Translations under genes and position numbers: made by a program
Shown here: in pieces, positions 1 through 10,890 of the stretch
Position numbering within the stretch: position 1 is the first letter of the stretch
Layout of the letters: every line of letters starts with the position of its first letter
DNA from: Isoetes taiwanensis
Taxonomy: Eukaryota; Streptophyta; Lycopodiopsida; Isoetales; Isoetaceae
DNA length: 64,000 nt
Reading direction: 5' to 3'
Assembly (NCBI GenBank): GCA_021234155.1
Contig: JAJEKV010000005.1
Span: forward strand, 2,852,215 to 2,916,214
The notes under the pieces: model-generated
Told to the model about the DNA's origin: nothing
What the model saw: only the letters and a program-made list of their open reading frames with translations
Database searches by the model: none

Positions 1-735
1 TTGAGAATGCTGTGTTCATAACTATTGATAACTTTTTGGATCAATACTTTCTTGAATTGAAAACTATTGTTCATAACTCCAAGTGTGATTGTATTGATAA
101 AAATTTAAGTGTGAAAATTTAATTGTGATTGTAGTAACCGGTTGTAGCCTGTTAAAGTTTAGCTCCACGGAATTGGCTTCCCCTTTTCCATTCCGGAATG
201 GAGGGGCATGCCACGTGGCAGCATAAGAATGACATTTAGGGAAAAACAACGAGCCAGTTTCCATGTTGTGATTGGATTAAAGTCAAATGGAGGTTGACAA
301 AATGTTGCCAATAATAATCCAACAACAAAGTTAAGTATTTGCAAACTTATAGAGCTCCTTCAACGTATATAGCATGGCGAGAAGCCTAAATTGTTGTAGA
401 AGAAGCCTAACTTGTGAGTCAATTTATTATGTTCCTTATGATCATTAAAATTTTAATTCACTTTGATTAAGTTCTTACCATTGGGTATGGAATACGGAAA
501 GATAATCGTTGTCCCTAGTCAAATGCAATAGCAGCAAAGTTGTTATGTGGAATGGTCTCCGTGACAGCAATTTGGCATCAGGGGAGCCACGTGAAGGGCA
601 ATCTATTATGCTTATGCATGAACTCAAGAGCATTTTGTAGTTCTTTGAAGATTCCTTAACACATTGCCCCTCAAGTTTATAGTGATCCAAATATGGTTGA
701 GATCAATCTTGGCCAATGGTGTTATGAGCCATAAC
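1..735. other. AT-rich non-coding stretch, nothing recognised
   Basis: I see no gene, RNA or mobile-element signature here. The ORFs present are short, overlap on both strands and lack recognisable motifs. Confidence 0.4.
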
Positions 736-748
736 ACATTGCTACTTC

Positions 749-779
749 ATAACATCCTAGGATGTTACTAGGATGTTAT
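749..779. repeat. short inverted repeat
   Basis: ATAACATCCTAG and CTAGGATGTTAT form perfect 12-bp arms around a 7-nt centre. The left part also contains the 16-bp palindrome AACATCCTAGGATGTT. It lies about 70 bp before the larger fold-back element and may be unrelated to it. Confidence 0.5.
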
Positions 780-851
780 CAAATGGACGATTTAGCTCGA
801 TTCTGATGGTGATCGGATGGCCCAAAGCTCTCGGGCCAGTGTGTTAAGGGC

Positions 852-994
852 GATAATGCCCTGGCCCTCAGACGTTACTTCAAAAAAAAAATTGGGCCAT
901 CAAAATGGCTCGGGCATGCGCTGCGTGCACACTCTCGCCATTTTCATGGCCCTCAATTTTTTTTTTAGTAACACCCTCATGCCAGGGCGTTATC
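852..994. mobile_element. fold-back MITE-like hairpin
   Basis: The sequence folds on itself over almost its whole length. The left arm (about 852-912) reads GATAATGCCCTGGC, then GTTACT, a run of A, ATTG, GGCCAT and AAAATGGC. The right arm (about 935-994) is the reverse complement of nearly the same string, with a few mismatches. Only about 25 nt remain as a loop. No protein is encoded; ORFs crossing it are chance. Long, nearly perfect arms with a tiny loop are typical of fold-back MITEs. I could not define a target-site duplication, so the family is unassigned. Confidence 0.55.
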
Positions 995-1255
995 TACAGC
1001 TTAGAAGAAGGGACCAACTAGAACATCCTGATGCCCCATTTCTATTCTCGAAATGGCGACCCCACATGCAGGTATTCCTAGCCACGTACATGAATCTAGT
1101 GCTGTACATATACAAATACATATGCAACCACCAAATCTGGATTCAATTGAATCTTCTTCCAATACTTAAGGATCAAGAACATCAATATTTTTGGGTTATA
1201 AATATTTAGCATATATGCCAAACACAACACTAGTCTCCATTTCTGAACAAGGCAA

Positions 1256-1765
1256 TCAAATATGATAAACAGAGACCTTAAAATGCAAAATAACATCTAC
1301 ACCAGAGAAAGAGTAAGTAGAAATGGTGGCAATGCCTTGAGCAAGAGTGAAATTTCCAGTACCACCGACAACGGTGACGTTTCGCTGAGGAAGGAAGATA
1401 TTCTCGGCGCCAAGGATGTTGAAGGAACCCTTGTACAGATCAGAGTCAAGGAAGGCAGTGAAGCTGAGGAACACAGTATCTGCCTGCAGGGAAACCACAG
1501 TGAAGGTGCCCCGGGCTCGGCCCAGGGCTTTGGACGTGGGCGAAGGGCCCTCTGTTAGCAGATCATCCACCACATTCGACGTCCCAAACAAGAACCCTGT
1601 CAGCGTCCCGTTCGGGCCTGCTACCGTGATCGCTGAGGCTGGAACACTTACGTTGTCATGCAGATAGAATTCTAGCGTCGTCAGCTTCAGATCTGGAAGT
1701 ATATTATCAGATCTAGCGCATCCCCATAGCACTCCCATCAGCGCCACCATAGCTAACACCTTCAT
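1256..1765 (-). CDS. dirigent family protein (DIR/DIR-like), secreted
   Basis: This gene encodes about 169 residues, close to the usual dirigent length of roughly 180. Dirigent proteins act in the apoplast and steer stereoselective coupling of phenoxy radicals in lignan and related pathways. I chose the start MKVLAMVALMG at 1765 because it begins a hydrophobic signal peptide (to about residue 18); the frame stays open to 1954, but that extension is charged and unlike the family. Family motifs are visible in order: LEFYLHDN near the mature N-terminus, GTSNVVDDLLTEGP, LGRARGTF, LYKGSFNILGAE, and VVGGTGNFTLAQGIA near the C-terminus. The frame is uninterrupted and intronless, as in most dirigent genes. 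It is the only clearly intact host gene here. The substrate and subfamily cannot be told from sequence. Confidence 0.9.
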   Translation of the reverse strand: MKVLAMVALMGVLWGCARSDNILPDLKLTTLEFYLHDNVSVPASAITVAGPNGTLTGFLFGTSNVVDDLLTEGPSPTSKALGRARGTFTVVSLQADTVFLSFTAFLDSDLYKGSFNILGAENIFLPQRNVTVVGGTGNFTLAQGIATISTYSFSGVDVILHFKVSVYHI

Positions 1766-1802
1766 TTCTTCCCTTGCGTTTTCTTCCACATCCTCTTGGT
1801 TG

Positions 1803-1812
1803 CCTTTTATAG
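1803..1812 (-). promoter_or_regulatory. TATA box of the dirigent gene
   Basis: On the minus strand the sequence is CTATAAAAGG, a near-consensus plant TATA box about 40 bp upstream of the chosen ATG. It implies a very short leader, and it supports the start at 1765 over the upstream in-frame Met codons, which lie upstream of this box. Confidence 0.5.
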
Positions 1813-2084
1813 CTGCATAGAAGATTCCCGTTAATCTATTCTGGCACTGAAAATTGAATCCCATTTGCCTCAAGTTTTTCGTCTTCAATCCCATGTGCCT
1901 TTCACGTTCCTGATCTTGAAATTTGCAAAGCATTGCGTTGAATTTGCCTGCCACCCATCAGACATTATTGTCTGTCTGTCATCGGCTGTTATCCCATATT
2001 CAAGGGGATCCTTTAGTTTATTTTCTCTTCCACCTTAATGTCCTTTGCACAAAGTCAACTAGCTCTAGAAAGTTGTAGCTGCAG

Positions 2085-2180
2085 TGAAAATCAACCTGTG
2101 GGAGTTGAACCCACAATTTTACCATGTGTTTTACAAAGAATTAGATTAAACACAAGCCGCTGTGCTAAACTGCTGGCAGG
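2085..2180 (-). mobile_element. tRNA-derived SINE-like sequence with Pol III A and B boxes
   Basis: On the minus strand TTAGCACAGCGG (2157-2168) fits the Pol III A box TRGCNNAGYGG. About 45 bp downstream GGTTCAACTCC (2101-2111) fits the B box with one mismatch. The B box sits in a T-arm-like GTGGG...CCCAC stem. I cannot fold a complete cloverleaf, so a tRNA-derived SINE head or tRNA pseudogene is more likely than a functional tRNA. No clear tail was identified. Confidence 0.45.
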
Positions 2181-2189
2181 TCATTCACA

Positions 2190-2850
2190 TGACCATTTAG
2201 GTTGCCTGCACAGCGCAGGGCTACAGCGCAGGGCTATGTGTGCGCCATCAGACAGCAGCCAAGTTCTTTTAAATACCTCATTGCAGGTAATTTCCTATCA
2301 ACAATCTTTCAGCTATGAAACCAAATATTTCAATCTGAGATATTTCAAGCATCTGGTCTGAAGCTCAAATATCTCATCAGTGTTATGTTTCTATTTATTT
2401 ATCTGGAATCAATCAGGAAAGATATGGAGAATTGCTAATACAGCAAGAGATAAGAAAGCTTCGATTCTGTGACGGGATGATCCAACTCCTGTTCCGATCT
2501 TACATCTTAATTTTCATGTGATGTGAACTCAACAATCTGTTGCTGTCAATTTGTGGGCAGCTGGGCCTAAACTGCGACAGCTAAGGGTGCATATGCCCAC
2601 CCCTTGAACGGTGGCCGCTGCTGCTGGCGTGCGCAGTAGCTGCCAAGAGTCCCTCCAGCACTGCACCAAATTCGATTCATGTGACTCTGCCTACATTCAA
2701 TTCAAAAGCTGAATTGCCTTAGAAAAAATGCACTGCCAAAATGGAAAGGAAGGAGCATTACTTAGTCTGTGTGATATATAAGAAAGTCAGTCTAACATGA
2801 CGGCAGCAATGACCCTAGAAAAAGACATGTTAGAATCACAAGAATTTGAG
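2190..2850. other. non-coding flank of the MULE element
   Basis: No ORF with recognisable motifs and no repeat structure that I could define. The stretch ends at the direct repeat flanking the MULE-like element. Confidence 0.4.
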
Positions 2851-2853
2851 AAA

Positions 2854-2864
2854 GAATAAAAGGG
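2854..2864 (+). repeat. left target-site duplication of the MULE-like element
   Basis: GAATAAAAGGG occurs here immediately outside the left terminal inverted repeat and again at 14613-14623 immediately outside the right one. An 11-bp duplication is at the upper end of the 8-11 bp usual for Mutator-like elements. Confidence 0.75.
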
Positions 2865-2927
2865 AACAAAATATTTTTACCCCGGTTATTGTGATTCCTT
2901 CGCAAAATATTCCTTGTCATGAGAATC
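2865..2927 (+). repeat. left terminal inverted repeat of the MULE-like element
   Basis: From TATTTTTACCCCGG through TTATTGTGATTCCTTCGC to ATATTCCTTG the sequence matches the reverse complement of 14559-14604 with one mismatch. A further shared block, ATGAGAATC, lies just inside. The motif GTGATTCC at 2891-2898 is the unit repeated in the internal arrays. Confidence 0.85.
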
Positions 2928-2989
2928 ACCGTGCCGCGAACCCCCGCTTCTCCGCACCAAGCCCCCGTTTTCAGACTGGCGGGTCGCTT

Positions 2990-3665
2990 TCATGGGATAT
3001 ATACCTTCCTAGGTGGTATCACCGGTACTACTCTCCTCCTTGCGACGGAATCTCCCCGAGTTATTCCACGAGGCGGAATCACTACGAAATGTATTCCTCC
3101 TCTAAGGTATCACGCGGAGGACGGATTATTCCGCCGCATCTAATCACAACCATGCTATTCGGCCGGATGGAATCTCGATTAATGCGATTCGTGAGATGGA
3201 ATCACAACTCACCTATCCCTTTGGTGGAATCACAACGCGACTATTCCAATCGATGGAATATCGACCACGCCGATTCACTCTGTGGAATCACAAATGCCCG
3301 ATTCTTCGAGGCGGAATCACGACAAATATATTCCGCGGATAGAATCACAACATCATGGCCATTCACGGGATGGAATCACGACATGGATACAGCCCGTGGA
3401 ATCACAAACTAGCTGATTCTTGAGATGGAATCACGACGACTTCATTCACCGGAACGGTATCACAAATAAGCTATTCGGCTTCGACGAGAATCACGGTTTA
3501 GTGATTCCGTCGAGTTGAATCAATCCGAACGATTACACGGATGGAATCAACCCTCCGTGATTCCGCCCGGATGGAATCACGCGGATCCATGATCCAGCGG
3601 GATAGAATCACTCCCGGTGACTCCGTCTGCGTGATTCCGGCCACGGTGATTCTCAAGGGGCGACA
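2990..3665. repeat. left subterminal array of GGAATCAC motifs
   Basis: GGAATCAC or a one-base variant recurs every 25-40 bp, usually preceded by ATTCC a few bases upstream. Many units therefore form small imperfect palindromes of the type ATTCC-N(5-12)-GGAATCAC. Most copies read GGAATCAC on the plus strand, opposite to the copy in the adjacent terminal repeat. Near 3490-3650 both orientations alternate. The ORFs of 60-190 codons crossing the array are by-products of the repeat. The spacers vary in sequence and length. Confidence 0.8.
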
Positions 3666-4230
3666 AGTGGATGCATCCCACCGTTCAAGGAAACCGGTTG
3701 GCCGGGCGTTGTGGCGTCGTGAGGTTCGTCCGCACTGCCATGGACGTAGGTGTGCCGATTCCGGGCCGGAATCACCCGCGTGGAACTCCTCGATCACAAT
3801 GAAAGCGAGAGTCCTCGGAGAGCTTGTCATGGACCTCAAGAGAAGATTGAGGAGGCAAGCACTTTCCAGTTCCATCTCTTTGTTGTGGCTAAGCTCTAAT
3901 TACGCTTCATTACGCTTCTTGTGGCGTGCAAGCGTAGATTTGGCAAACAAACCCCGCAGAAGGGCATTTTGACCACAATGGGCTGCCCCGGACGGTTCTA
4001 GAGCACCGTGGTCCCGATCCGGGATGGAGGAGGCACTCAATTGGTGTGGGTTTCCTATATTCCCACCTCACGAAGTCCCGGATTTCATTGCCGGGAGCAA
4101 AAAAAATGGGGATGCACCCCGCAATTCTATATAAGAAGCTCTCAAATGAATAAGGGGCTATCAAAACCAAAGGCAAAATGACATATCTTTCTCCTAAAAG
4201 GTATGCGCTTCTTTAGTTTTGTAGATTACA
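3666..4230. other. unassigned segment between the subterminal array and the transposase
   Basis: ORFs occur on both strands (for example 3498-3875 minus and 3541-3972 plus) but none shows motifs I recognise, and they begin in the repeat array. This stretch could hold the transposase promoter and leader. I cannot place a TATA box with confidence. Confidence 0.3.
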
Positions 4231-4245
4231 CATGGAAATTAAAGC

Positions 4246-6550
4246 ATGGCTGATTCATCCTCCATGGTGGAAAGGTGTCTTGGTGTAGTTTTGGGCCCTA
4301 AGACAATTCGGGAACACCCATGTTGTGGAAGATCGACCTCGTCCCTCCGTGGCAAAGGAGGAGGAGGGTTCAAAGGGGAGAGTGTTAGAAGGGGATGCCA
4401 ATGTCATTTCACTTTGAGACAACTCTACCTTCTTCCGTAAACCACTCAAATTACCTACCACAAATGGGATCATGTGAACCAAAGAAAGGTCAAATTTGCC
4501 ACCAGAAAAGCTTTAGTCACGAGAAAGGGTTGAGGTATATCGGTCTCGTGGCTCACGGATGAAAAGAGAGAATGGATCAAACAAAAGCTATTGCATTACA
4601 TTGCACCTAGAATGGTGATGAATATCCACCAAGAAAGAGTGAGCTTGAAGAAGGAACTACTTGGTTTGGAGGGGCTTTCGAGAGATGACATGTTAAAGAT
4701 GCATGAAATCTACAACATTGAAAAGGAAGTGACCCGAAATGTTTGGAAGTTGCATGAAGATGAAGCTACAAGCACTCATATGTGGGTGCAACAACACCTT
4801 GACAGTGTATTCCATTATGAGCAAGGTGAGATCTTCCAATTGGGTGTTATGACTCCCACCCAAAGAGGAGCCTTGTTGAGATTTGGAAAGGATAGGGCAT
4901 TGTGTCTCGACTCCACCTACAAGACGAACGGGATGAGGTAGGGTTGCACCTCTTGCATTTCAATGCTCATATAAGACTTTAGCTTCCTTGCCAACATTCT
5001 TAAGTTGTGTTGCTACTTTACATTAAAGGTACTACCTCTTCACTATCATTGGATTCGATGACTACTTCAATGGGATGCCTTTGGCTTGGATTATCACGAA
5101 CTCCCAGAAGAAAGATGCAATTGCAAGATGGCTAGAAGCCATGAAAGTGTGGGTTGAACGCCATGACTCAACCCGAAGCCCTCATGCTTTATCACCGATT
5201 CTTGTGATGCCGAAATACATGCAATTAAAAAGGTAACAATGTTTCCACTATGAGCAATTTTAAGTGGTTCATTTTGCACACTCTATGAGCATGTGGCATC
5301 TCTACACTTCAGTTTACCCTAGCGCGCTTGAACCTTTGCATCCGCATGTGAGAAGAGACTGGTTGAAGTGGTTAGTCAAGAACGTGAAGAACAAGGAGAT
5401 AAGGAACCAAATGTTTAAGGAATTGGGTGAGATCATGTATGGAATCAAGTGTCCCCCCCAAAAACAATGAATATGGAGAGGATTACAAGGAGGTCAAGTA
5501 AAGTAGAAGCTTTGAGAAAGTTGGAAACCCCGAAAGGAAAGTATCCTCAATCCCGATTGGCCTCCTACATGAGTCGGGAGTGGACTCGCATATATATGTG
5601 AATGGGTGTTGGCCACAAGAATGTTCCCCATTCAAACCAAGAAACCAATGCCAAATAGAGGGTTGGCACAAGATACTAAAGATGCTCGGGCATCTCCAAA
5701 TCCGTCTGAAGGGAAGGAGGATGGACTGGCTACTACATATGCTTGTCAATGAAGTTGAGGCACATACAACATACTCAAGGTAATTTGCAAAAGATAACGT
5801 GTTTTGTATACTTTACGCGTGCACTAACACACCACGTTGTTTCATTTACAAGCACACTGAAATGAAAGAGGCTGGTTTTGTCATAAACACATCACAAGAG
5901 AAAATTATAGAATCGGCTATTCGAGGGGCGCAGGCGATTCTGGATGATGCAAAATACCTTTGTAGACCTCGGCGAGGCGAGGCATATGTCCGCACTTTGA
6001 TCTCAACCGCCAACCGTATTTTGTGAGTGGGGGCACACAGAATTGGGCGAAGCAGATTGCCCATGGGGTGCCAAAGGTAACCTTTGCAAATACCAAGTTA
6101 AGGTTATTCAACTAATGGACAGCTTCTGAGAGCAGACATCTTGAAGGTTCTAGGTTCCGATTATGGAAATGCAAGTGGTGGCATGGAGCACTTGCGCCTT
6201 TGTACACCACTGGGGTCCCCCCTGGAGATTCACTTGAAGAGATAGTTAGTCTAGAGGATGACATTCTCCCTATGAAGAAAGTTGGGTTGACCGTAGAGGA
6301 AGCTAGGGCCTCACTAGAATCGTGTGTTGCAAGGGTTATGGGACGGGCCTCCAAGGATCCCAAATTTCCTCATAGCCACAAGGCGAGGCGATGATGAGAC
6401 AACCCGACACCGTGCTTGAGAGGATGGACTGGACAAGACACAACTATAATGTCTTTGTCGGTCGGAGGAAGAGGAGGCATATGGAACGAGCCTTGCAAGG
6501 ATGAAGCCACTCTTGGAAATAGGGAAGAGGGGGCCAAAGGACAAGAAACC
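4246..6550 (+). pseudogene. MULE/FAR1-type transposase, frame-disrupted
   Basis: The transposase cuts and inserts the element. The pieces read on the plus strand in family order. An N-terminal zinc-binding region has CQCHFTLRQLYLLP (about 4398-4437) followed by a His-containing HKWDHVNQ. The first catalytic Asp is in LCLDSTYKTN (about 4900-4930). The second is in ITDSCDAEIHAIKK (about 5190-5231, in a shifted frame). A WH motif lies at about 5293, then WLKWLVKNVKNKE and ELGEIMYGI. The catalytic Glu is in CQIEGWHKILK (about 5647-5680). A SWIM-type finger, ADCPWGAKGNLCKY, lies at about 6050-6095. Possible introns lie at about 4937-5028 (gtaggg start) and 5232-5264 (gtaaca start), but the acceptors are not convincing. 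The remaining joins need frameshifts. A tail ORF at 6200-6394 may be the C-terminus. Confidence 0.75.
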
Positions 6551-6599
6551 CGAGTTGGAAGGAAGTTGAGATGGAGAGCCTTGCTTTAGATGGTTTGTA

Positions 6600-7540
6600 A
6601 TATCTTTAGTTTTGCACCTAATACTATGGTTTTTAATTTGATGAGTTTAGCATATGCACAAAATACTATAAGTATGAATACTGCGTACAAGTACACAATG
6701 TATTAATATTCTACGATAAGCATCGTGAATTTGTAAGACTACACCGTATAAATACCATGCGTATAAAAATACTATAAGTATGAATACTTGGTACAATTTG
6801 TAAGACTACTGTATAAATACTATGTGTACAAAGTACTATAAATATAAATACCGTGGTACAAATACACAATGTATTAATACTCTATGTATAAGCATCTTTT
6901 TGTAAGACTACTCGTGATAAATACTATGTGTACAAAAATACTATAAGTATGAATACTCAGGTACAAATACACAATGTATTAATACTCTATGTATAAGCAC
7001 CAGAATTTGTAAGATTACATAAATACCATGCATACAAAAATACTATAAGTATAAATACCTTGAAAATACCAAATGTATTAATACTCTATGTGTAAGCAAT
7101 CAGAATTTGTAAGACCACTGTATAAATACTATGTACAAAAAACCATAAGTATGAATACTATGTATAAATACACACAAATGTATTAATACTCTATGTATAA
7201 GAACACAAATTTGTAAGACTACTCAGATAAATACTATGTGTACAAAAATACCATAAGTATGAATACTGCGGTACAAATACACAAATGTATTAATACTCTA
7301 TGTATAAGCACCGTAATTTGTAAGACTACTCAGATAAATACTATGTGTACAAAAGCACTATAAGTATGAATACTCAGTACAAATACACAAATGTATAAAT
7401 ACCCTATTAATAATTTATGTATAAGCATCGTAATTTGTAAGAGTACTCTGATAAACTACTGTGTGTACAAAATACTATAAATATATAAATACAATGTGTA
7501 CAAAACACAAATGTATTAATACATTTTGTAAAACCACCGG
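6600..7540. repeat. AT-rich minisatellite field 1
   Basis: A degenerate unit of about 100-130 bp is repeated 7-8 times. It contains AATACTATAAGTATGAATAC, ACAAATACACAATGTATTAA, TACTCTATGTATAAGCA and TTTGTAAGACTACT in that order. Short positions such as GCG, CAG or CCG interrupt otherwise AT-only sequence at the same places in each unit. No protein is encoded; the stretch separates the transposase from the right half of the element. Confidence 0.8.
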
Positions 7541-7770
7541 GTCGGAAATAAATCCCCGTTGACCGTCCGGGAATCACCAATTCGCGATTCCACCGGGATG
7601 GAAAACCCGCCATCATTGCATGCCGCAGTAATGATGCTACTTCAAGTCGATGTCAAATCGCTTGTCCGCCATTATGCAGACGGCTAACCGACGTGACGAA
7701 TGTGTGGTGATTCCATCGAATGTAATCACGTGGTGATTCCACCCTCACGTAATCAACCTTGGGCATCGGA
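7541..7770. repeat. internal cluster of GTGATTCC/GGAATCAC motifs
   Basis: Several motifs occur in both orientations: GGAATCACC near 7570, GCGATTCCACCGGGATGG next to it, and GTGATTCCATCG and GTGATTCCACCC with TAATCAC between them at about 7707-7750. This is the same motif as in the terminal and subterminal repeats. Confidence 0.65.
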
Positions 7771-8024
7771 CCAGCACCGCCCCTCTTTAGTATTCACTCA
7801 TAATTCTCCTACGGAAGACGCCCTAAGGAGGCGCTTGATCTTAAATGCGCCCAGCTATGGCCGACGCCCCGGTAGCCATACTCGACGGGTCCTAGTGGTG
7901 GACCTCGGTTTGCCGAGGCCCTCAAAGATTGCAGCCCTCGAGAATCTGCGCAGGAGCGCCCGGTCGAAGCATTGGTAGACGCCCCACCCATTCTATCGCC
8001 ATACCTTCTCGGATGGGGTTGTGA

Positions 8025-8324
8025 ATGCATCAGATTCCCGTGAAGGTTTCCAACGCTTTCACACATCCCCGGGCACGGGCGGACGCTTTAATGAAGAGTG
8101 GGCAAAGAATCGTTTTGCCTACGCACGGAATCGGGAAGGAAGAATCACAACGTTCAAAGCCGCTGAAGGTGGAGTGCAAGGATGAGCCGGATGACTGTGA
8201 GTTTGCTTTCCCTGCCTCCTTTTGCCAAGGGAGACAAGTTTTGGGAGGGTTGACTGTCTACCAACAAGGTGTGAGTTCATACACCGCCGTTCATTTGATG
8301 TTCTCAGTATTGTCGCCGAACTAA
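8025..8324 (+). CDS. unrecognised ORF inside the MULE-like element
   Basis: This is a 99-codon frame that I do not recognise. It contains an acidic stretch, VECKDEPDDCEFAFPASF, followed by QGRQVLGGLTVYQQG. It lies between the two minisatellite fields, on the same strand as the transposase. It could be an exon of a second element gene, a captured host fragment, or chance. Confidence 0.2.
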   Translation: MHQIPVKVSNAFTHPRARADALMKSGQRIVLPTHGIGKEESQRSKPLKVECKDEPDDCEFAFPASFCQGRQVLGGLTVYQQGVSSYTAVHLMFSVLSPN

Positions 8325-8519
8325 TGTTCTTTATTCTTTAGATGAACCACGCTTTAAAAAACGAGCCCGGCCTCCCCGCTTATAGTGCATAGCTCCGCGA
8401 CCATCAATGATGGAGGACCGCCCTTTTTGGTTTCGTCGTCGCATCGCCTTGATTTTGATTTCCCGGTAGCTACCTTTGCACGCCTTCTTGTGAAAATACG
8501 ATTTAAGTTAATTGTTCTC

Positions 8520-9265
8520 AAGTAATCTCTTCATTGGCTTCAAATACTATGCATATTGTGAATGTACATATGGTAATTTTTGATGAGTTTTGCACAATAT
8601 GAGTTCCCGACATGATATGTTTTGCATAGATACTCAATGTACGTAATCTAAGGTTGAAGATGAATACTGACGATAAATACTACGCAAAAAATACTATACG
8701 ATACATACTATTAGTACAAACACACAATAACTTAAATCACTAAAGGTTTGAATACTATCCGTATAAAATACTAAAAGTATAAATACCATTTGTAGAAAAT
8801 ACCGTATGTATAAATACCGTATAAATACCATGTGTAGAAAAATACCGAAGCATAAATACTGTGGTACAAATACCATGTGTACAAATACCTGCGGTGTAGC
8901 TTGTATAAATCGCAAATTACTATATAGGCTTGAATACTATCCTCAGATAAAATACTAAACGATAAATACCATGTGTAGAAAATACCGTGGAGTATAAGTA
9001 CTTGTATAAATAACATGTGTATAAAATACCGGGTAAGTATAAATACAATCGCGTATAAATACCATGTGTAGAAATACTGTATAAATCAAAAGGAGTATAC
9101 ATTTGAATACTATCTATATAAAATACTAAACGATAAATACCATGTGAGACGAAAATACCACAAGTATAAATACCTGCTTATAAAAACTTTAATATATTAA
9201 TACTAAGCGTATACTTTCGGCTCTATGTACAATACTTGAAGTATAAATACTCCCATGTATATCAC
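8520..9265. repeat. AT-rich minisatellite field 2
   Basis: Units of roughly 50-110 bp contain ATAAATACCATGTGTAGAAA, AATACCG and GAATACTATC, repeated with variation. The vocabulary resembles field 1 (AATACTA, ATAAATAC), but the unit is shorter and differs in detail. Minus-strand ORFs here, rich in Tyr, Phe and Leu, are repeat artefacts. Confidence 0.75.
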
Positions 9266-9269
9266 GCGA

Positions 9270-9325
9270 TATCGCCTATGGAATCACGCATTAATCCCCG
9301 CGTGATGGAATCACAAGAAGAAGCC
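9270..9325. repeat. small GGAATCAC cluster
   Basis: GGAATCACGCATTAATCC and GATGGAATCACAAG lie close together at the edge of minisatellite field 2. This is another copy of the element-specific motif. Confidence 0.5.
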
Positions 9326-9559
9326 ATAATCGAGAAGCGCCGCACCAAAAAAAAGCAACAGTTTAACGGACAGTGGTTTAGCAAACAGGGTTCAACCAAA
9401 AAAGAAACACCGTGGTTTAACAGACAGTGAATATCGATTACGTGTATAGATGCTCAAAAGGAAATCGCCAAGAAGACTAAGCAGGTCCGCCATTCATTCG
9501 CACCGCCAGCCCAGCCAAAGGAGGTGTGGGAACGCCCTCCTCGTGATCAAACATGCAAT

Positions 9560-10149
9560 TAGTTACATCCAAAGAAAAAGAAAAATCGCGGAAGCAAGAG
9601 GCGCAGATGGCTCACCTTGACGCCGGTCCGGTTAGATAGTTCGGCGGAAGGGTCTTTGCGCCAGTAAACCGAAACACGCGAGTCGCCATCTTCTCGTTCA
9701 TCGAACTCAAACGCGTCCCTTGGAACATCCGCATGCAAAGACGCTTTTACCGCTGAATGAAGAGATGCAAACAAATTCTTGGCCCAATCACCGCCACATT
9801 CTTCGTGACCAGAATTTCGAACCCCTAGAAACTTTAACTCAATTTTCGAGCCATTGGATTTCCTCAAAGGCACCCTCACGCAGTCGCGTTCCCTCTTGCC
9901 TCGGGTATGGCTTAATTAAACCGCGGGACCTCCGGCGGCAATCGACTGAAGATATCCCGCGGCTCTCGAGCCCGCACTGCGGAAATTATCCAAGTAACGA
10001 AGATCAATCTTCGTAAAACCCGCCTCTATAACAATTGGTGGACAAATTCCATTCCTACAAGCCAAAGAATCGATGTTAGAGCAGCGAAGAGCGCATAAAA
10101 GAAATTCCTTACGAACCACGGGAAAGAAGGAGAACTTCCTTAACAACAA
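9560..10149 (-). CDS. possible exon(s) of a second, minus-strand MULE gene; unrecognised
   Basis: Two minus-strand frames follow one another: 10149-9916, starting MLLRKFSFFPVVRKEF, and then about 9879-9580, containing KSNGSKIELKFLGVRNSG and FEFDEREDGDSRVSVYW. Composition looks protein-like and low-complexity sequence is absent, but I find no known domain. A frame change is needed between them. If real, the gene would be transcribed toward the transposase gene, as mudrB is toward mudrA in maize MuDR. No homology to mudrB is claimed. Confidence 0.3.
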
Positions 10150-10569
10150 ATGAAACCACGTGAACTATCGCAAGGGATATGGCCCAACAATCGGATCGGC
10201 TTACGAGCCGGAGCTAAGCACCAAAACCAAAACATATGATTGAATTGAAGCGCCAGGCTTGTCCGCCGTGGCTCGAAAATTCCAAGGCGGAATCACCGAC
10301 CAGGGCTAAATTCGTTGTCGGGCCTAGGGGCCAACGTGGCACCCGCAGACATTCGCCGACGCCACGCCACTTCCGCCTTGGCACCGAATCCATGCAAAGA
10401 AGTACTAAATTACCGTCGATGTAGGGGCCAACGTGGCACCGGCGTTCGCGGAACGCCGCCGGTCTCGGCCCGCACAAATCCTAGTAGTGAGGGCAATAGA
10501 TGGCGGCGGCTTGGCATTTATTACGACGCCGCTCCACGCCAAAGGGCTTTCCAAATGCGATGATGATTC

Positions 10570-10890
10570 GTCGCGAAACCACGCCTTGTGATTCCACGGG
10601 AAAGAATAGCCCACATGTGATTCCACGGTATGGAATAACATACGAGGTGATTCCACCCCTGAGTTGAATCACGGCGGCAAAGGTGATTCTACGAATGGAC
10701 GCACCATGGAACCACGTTCCTTGTGATTCCACGGAAAGAATAGCCTAAATGTGATTCCACCTGCATGGAATAACATACGAGTGATTCCACGGAATTGAAT
10801 GACGTGATGTGATTCTACGGAATGGACGCACCATGGGGTGATTCCACGGTTTGAATCACCGTGGTGTGATTCCATATAGAGGAATCGAGC
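10570..10890. repeat. internal GTGATTCC array, about 135-bp higher-order unit
   Basis: GTGATTCCACGG and variants recur about every 20-30 bp, paired with GGAAT a few bases on. A longer unit, containing AAGAATAGCC, TGTGATTCCAC, TGGAATAACATACGAG and GGACGCACCATGG, appears twice about 135 bp apart (for example AAGAATAGCC at about 10602 and 10737). The orientation is the one seen in the right-hand subterminal array. Confidence 0.75.

Noticed and set aside
817-1209. 130-codon plus-strand ORF
   Set aside because: It runs through both arms of the fold-back hairpin and has no domain; it is a by-product of A/T-run arms.
2846-3412. 188-codon ORF across the left motif array
   Set aside because: The protein mostly reflects translated repeats of the GGAATCAC unit, and overlapping frames are open for the same reason.
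2990-3665. CRISPR-like array (short repeats with variable spacers)
   Set aside because: Repeats are only about 8 bp, degenerate and unevenly spaced, occur in both orientations and match the transposon terminal repeat. Context is eukaryotic and no cas genes are present.
8694-9102. Tyr/Phe/Leu-rich minus-strand ORFs that look like membrane proteins
   Set aside because: They are translations of the AT-rich minisatellite and repeat internally with it.
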